Of a stretch of DNA of 7,575 nucleotides, positions 6,322 to 7,575 are shown one piece after another. This DNA comes from Clostridiales bacterium UBA5888 (lineage in GTDB: Bacteria; Bacillota; Clostridia; Oscillospirales; Oscillospiraceae). The stretch covers positions 1-7,575 of the forward strand of contig DJEW01000045.1 in assembly GCA_002431965.1 (NCBI GenBank). Direction: 5' to 3'. The notes beneath the pieces were generated by a model. It was not told the origin of the DNA and searched no databases. It was given only the letters and a program-made list of their open reading frames with translations. How positions within the stretch are numbered: the stretch's first letter is position 1; the number at the start of each line of letters is the position of its first letter. The translations under genes were made by a program, and so were the position numbers.

Positions 6322-6333
6322 CGGAGGTATTAA

Positions 6334-6594
6334 ATGATGGATGACAGAGAGATAATGGAGAATATCCTTCTGACGACAAAGGGAGTGTGCGATCTTTATA
6401 TGCACGGATCTATCGAGTCGGCAACGCCGAACGTGCGTCAGGCTTTCAACAGCGCGCTCACGGATTCGCTCACGATGCAAAACAGCGTATACCAGCATAT
6501 GAGCGCGCATGGCTGGTACGCCAGCGAACAGGCAGAGCCACAGCGCATTCAGCAGGTCAAGCAGAAGTTCGGCTGCTGCTGTCAGCAGGGTTAA
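6334..6594 (+). CDS. CotF-like spore coat protein
   Basis: An 86-residue protein resembling coat F domain (CotF) proteins of spore-forming Firmicutes. Seen: MENILLTTKGVCDLYMHGSI (helix 1), TPNVRQAFNSALTDSLTMQN (helix 2), then the family-typical QHMSAHGWYASEQAEPQRIQ segment (54-73) leading into QQVKQKF. The tail ends in a Cys-Cys-Cys run (81-83) that could take part in disulphide cross-linking of the coat; that is inference. GGAGG lies six bases upstream of the ATG at 6334; an ATG at 6337 is an alternative. It probably shares a transcript with the coat gene before it and ends at the terminator shared with tuf. Confidence 0.88.
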   Translation: MMDDREIMENILLTTKGVCDLYMHGSIESATPNVRQAFNSALTDSLTMQNSVYQHMSAHGWYASEQAEPQRIQQVKQKFGCCCQQG

Positions 6595-6611
6595 GATGCG
6601 CATTTAATAAC

Positions 6612-6639
6612 AAAAAACCACCCAAATGGGTGGTTTTTT
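6612..6639. terminator. Bidirectional terminator between coat genes and tuf
   Basis: AAAAAACCACCC-AAAT-GGGTGGTTTTTT is a symmetrical hairpin with a T-run on both strands. It lies 17 bases after the CotF-like stop and 21 bases after the tuf stop, so it ends both convergent units. Confidence 0.92.
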
Positions 6640-6660
6640 GTGTTTATGGGTAATTGAAAA

Positions 6661-7575
6661 TTACTCGTTGATGCCGATAACAACACCGGAGCCGACGGTA
6701 CGACCGCCCTCACGGATAGCGAAGCGGAGACCGTTCTCGATTGCGATCGGGGTGATCAGCTCGACGTCCATGTCGACGTTGTCGCCGGGCATGCACATCT
6801 CAACGCCTTCGGGCAGGGAGATGACGCCGGTAACGTCGGTGGTGCGGAAGTAGAACTGCGGACGGTAGTTGTTGAAGAACGGGGTGTGACGACCGCCCTC
6901 TTCCTTGGACAGGACGTAGACCTGACCCTTGAACTTGGTGTGGGGGTGGATGGACTTGGGTGCAGCCAGAACCTGACCACGCTCAACAGCCTTCTTGTCA
7001 ATGCCGCGGAGCAGGCAGCCGACGTTGTCGCCAGCCTCGGCGTACTCGAGGGTCTTGTGGAACATCTCGGTGCCGGTGACGGTGGTCTCGGTGCTGTCTT
7101 CCTTCAGACCGACGATCTCGACCTTGTCGCCAACCTTGACAGTGCCGCGCTCAACACGACCGGTGACGACAGTGCCGCGGCCGGAGATGGTGAAGACGTC
7201 CTCGATGGGCATGAGGAAGGGCATGTCGGCCTTGCGGTCGGGAGTGGGGATCCAGGTGTCAACAGCATCCATGAGCTCCTTGATGCACTTGAACTCGGGA
7301 GCGTTGGGGTCGTTGGACTCGGAAACGAGAGCGTTCAGAGCAGAGCCGCGGATGATGGGGGTGTCATCGCCGGGGAAGCCGTAGAAGTCAAGCAGCTCAC
7401 GAACTTCCATCTCGACGAGCTCGAGAAGCTCCTCATCGTCGACCTGGTCGCACTTGTTGAGGAAAACGAGCACGGAAGGAACGTTAACCTGACGGGCGAG
7501 CAGAAGGTGCTCACGGGTCTGAGCCATAGGACCGTCGGATGCGGCGATAACGAGGATAGCGCCGTCCATCTGAGC
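6661..7575 (-). CDS. tuf: Translation elongation factor Tu (partial, N-terminus outside)
   Basis: The C-terminal 304 residues of EF-Tu, the GTPase that brings aminoacyl-tRNA to the ribosome. The frame is open through base 7575. It begins AQMDGAILV, so about 95 residues (P-loop, switch I and the DxxG motif) lie beyond the window. Seen: the NKCD guanine-specificity motif, MEVRELLDFYGFPGDDTPIIRGSAL, domain 2 with SGRGTVVTGRVERG, and domain 3 with PHTKFKGQVYVLSKEEGGRHTPFF and FRTTDVTG, ending LRFAIREGGRTVGSGVV. Codon choice is strongly biased to C/G third positions, as expected for a very highly expressed gene. No defect is seen. Confidence 0.99.
   Translation of the reverse strand, partial: AQMDGAILVIAASDGPMAQTREHLLLARQVNVPSVLVFLNKCDQVDDEELLELVEMEVRELLDFYGFPGDDTPIIRGSALNALVSESNDPNAPEFKCIKELMDAVDTWIPTPDRKADMPFLMPIEDVFTISGRGTVVTGRVERGTVKVGDKVEIVGLKEDSTETTVTGTEMFHKTLEYAEAGDNVGCLLRGIDKKAVERGQVLAAPKSIHPHTKFKGQVYVLSKEEGGRHTPFFNNYRPQFYFRTTDVTGVISLPEGVEMCMPGDNVDMDVELITPIAIENGLRFAIREGGRTVGSGVVIGINE

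Overview
The window looks like a piece of chromosome from an anaerobic, spore-forming Firmicute of the class Clostridia, most likely near Oscillospiraceae/Ruminococcaceae. This rests on a clostridial-type EF-Tu, a pair of CotF-like small spore coat proteins, a FeoA-FeoB-cysteine-rich mini-protein iron locus, GC-rich coding DNA with AT-rich intergenic gaps, and strong GGAGG-type ribosome binding sites. The genus cannot be fixed from the sequence alone.

Layout. Positions 1-199 hold an intergenic repeat cluster: a 23-base direct repeat at both ends, resembling an ISL3-family insertion-sequence terminus, with four compact hairpins between. Positions 199-2623 (minus) are a ferrous-iron uptake operon read feoA, feoB, then a 52-residue membrane protein with a cysteine-rich tail. 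Its promoter (2666-2695) carries a 15-base palindrome at the likely transcription start. Positions 2708-3586 (minus) encode a LysR-type regulator, divergent from a PutP-like sodium:solute symporter (3766-5295, plus). Sigma-A promoters for both directions sit in the 179-base gap. The symporter ends at a 16-bp-stem hairpin.

Positions 5302-5718 are mostly unassigned. They hold a possible 62-codon TTG-start ORF (5442-5630) with a good ribosome binding site, and a pair of small hairpins. Positions 5719-6003 (minus) encode a 94-residue three-helix membrane protein of unknown function. Positions 6148-6594 (plus) encode two small spore coat proteins in one transcription unit. They converge on a bidirectional terminator with tuf (EF-Tu, minus), whose 5' end lies beyond the window.

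Functionally, the window has an Fe(II) import operon, a transporter with its probable regulator, a sporulation gene pair, and the end of a core translation gene. I see no defence system, phage, CRISPR array or tRNA. The least explained items are the feo-promoter palindrome, the repeat/hairpin cluster at the left edge, and the 5302-5718 gap.
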